A DNA stretch of 5,659 nt, taken from positions 1-5,659 of the forward strand of contig JAITCV010000169.1 in the NCBI GenBank assembly GCA_031282905.1, in the 5' to 3' direction. Numbering within the stretch: position 1 is the first letter of the stretch; each line of letters starts with the position of its first letter. The DNA is from Azoarcus sp. GTDB taxonomy: Bacteria > Pseudomonadota > Gammaproteobacteria > Burkholderiales > Rhodocyclaceae. The notes beneath the pieces were generated by a model that saw only the letters and a program-made list of their open reading frames with translations, made no database searches and was not told where the DNA came from. Shown here one piece after another: positions 4,850 to 5,659 of the stretch. The position numbers and the translations under genes were made by a program.

Positions 4850-5659
4850 TCACAGCGGCAGCCTGGTGATAATGTCATAGACGGGACCGAGGATGGCGAA
4901 CACGATCCACAGCAGGATGCACCCCATGAAGATGGTGAGCAGCGGCTCGATGCTGGCTTGCAGACGTTCGATGGCCTCGCGGGCATCGCGCTCGTAGAAA
5001 TGCGCGAGGCGATCGAGCGCGGTATCGAGCCTGCCGGTTTGTTCGCCGACGCGCAGCATGCGGGTGAGCAGCCGGGGGAACAGTCCGGTGGCTTCGAATG
5101 CCTGGGCGATGCCGTTGCCGGTGGCGATGTAATCGCCCGCGCGTTCGATGCCATCGCGGATGACCAGGTTGGAGGTCGCCCGCGCGGTGTTGCCGATGGC
5201 ATCGGTCACTGTAATGCCACTGGCGTAGAGCATGGCGATGAGGCGGGCGATGCGGGCCAGCGCCAGCCGTTGGTGGATGGGGCCAAGCAAGGGCAGCCTG
5301 AGTTCGAGCGCGTGCAGCGCGCGGCGCGCGCCGAGATGACGGGCGACGATGAAGGTGGTGAAAATGACGCCGATGGCAAACACCGGCGGCAACAACCAGC
5401 CATATCGGCCAAGCCAGCCGGCCAGCCCGGTCAGCAAGCGGGTGGCGAGCGGCAGCGTGGTTCCGCTGCTCTGGAATAGCGTGGCAAGCTGGGGAACGAC
5501 CTGGGTGAGCGCGACCGCGATCGCCACCGCGAGCACGGCACCGACGATCAGGGGATAAATCGCGGCCTTGATCGCATGGGCGCGCAATTCGTCGGCGCGG
5601 GCAAGATCGGCGGCAAGCTGGCGCAGGATGGGCGCAAGTTCGCCGGTGGCCTCGCCTGC
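4850..5659 (-). CDS. Type II secretion system F / PilC family protein, C-terminal part (5' end outside window)
   Basis: This polytopic inner-membrane platform protein of type II secretion or type IV pilus machines couples the assembly ATPase to pseudopilin polymerisation. The visible 269 residues begin with AGEATGELAPILRQLAADLA, the conserved end of the first cytoplasmic T2SSF domain, and the frame is open to the window edge. Membrane helices lie at about 35-57, 87-106 and 238-260. The second T2SSF domain between the last two helices contains ARLIAMLYASGITVTDAI (137-154), the paralogous GEQTGRLD motif (205-212) and SIEPLLTIFMG (236-246). This is the standard GspF/PilC repeat architecture, so roughly the N-terminal third is missing. 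It is the first visible gene of the minus-strand operon, followed after 17 bases by the PilM/PilN-like fusion. Whether it serves a secretion system, an MSHA-like pilus or another type IV filament cannot be decided without the upstream ATPase and pilin genes. Confidence 0.92.
   Translation of the reverse strand, partial: AGEATGELAPILRQLAADLARADELRAHAIKAAIYPLIVGAVLAVAIAVALTQVVPQLATLFQSSGTTLPLATRLLTGLAGWLGRYGWLLPPVFAIGVIFTTFIVARHLGARRALHALELRLPLLGPIHQRLALARIARLIAMLYASGITVTDAIGNTARATSNLVIRDGIERAGDYIATGNGIAQAFEATGLFPRLLTRMLRVGEQTGRLDTALDRLAHFYERDAREAIERLQASIEPLLTIFMGCILLWIVFAILGPVYDIITRLPL

Noticed and set aside
4838..5479. Plus-strand open frame of 213 codons opposite the GspF-like gene
   Set aside because: The opposite strand encodes clear GspF motifs and membrane helices. 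This frame has shadow-like composition (Gly/Gln/Glu/Asp/Ala-rich) and no recognisable domain.

Overview
The window reads as a high-GC Gram-negative chromosome fragment, most likely betaproteobacterial. That inference rests on the MoeA/Mog sequence style, the GspF/PilM-like secretion operon and a short dispersed repeat; no phylogenetic marker is present, so the lineage is inferred only. Both ends of the window cut through genes.

Layout. (1) 2-927, plus strand: the 3' end of moeA followed by mog, sharing an ATGA stop/start. These are the last two steps of molybdenum cofactor synthesis (adenylylation of molybdopterin, then molybdate insertion). (2) 928-1790: a visibly more AT-rich accessory stretch with no intact gene. 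Read on the minus strand it holds what looks like the decayed C-terminal tip of a polymorphic-toxin-like protein (about 1512-1338), followed at once by a frameshifted immunity-like gene (about 1323-940). A perfect 11-bp hairpin sits on their junction and a dispersed repeat abuts the broken upstream edge. (3) 1791-2543, plus strand: a compact PP2C-type serine/threonine protein phosphatase with all expected metal-binding motifs and no visible kinase or FHA partner. (4) 2544-2829: a convergent intergenic region with a second, palindromic copy of the repeat and a short tandem duplication. (5) 5659-2830, minus strand: a tightly packed operon of a GspF/PilC-like inner-membrane platform protein (5' end beyond the window), a 485-residue protein that appears to join a PilM/GspL-like actin-fold domain to a PilN-like membrane/periplasmic domain, and a small PilO/GspM-like bitopic protein.

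How the parts work together: the minus-strand genes plausibly form the inner-membrane assembly platform of a type IV pilus, MSHA-like or type II secretion-like machine, with the fusion and the PilO-like protein linking cytoplasmic and periplasmic parts. The moeA-mog pair is an independent metabolic unit. The most unusual content is the eroded toxin/immunity-like relic and the repeats in the two intergenic regions. No RNA gene, CRISPR array or intact insertion sequence was seen.
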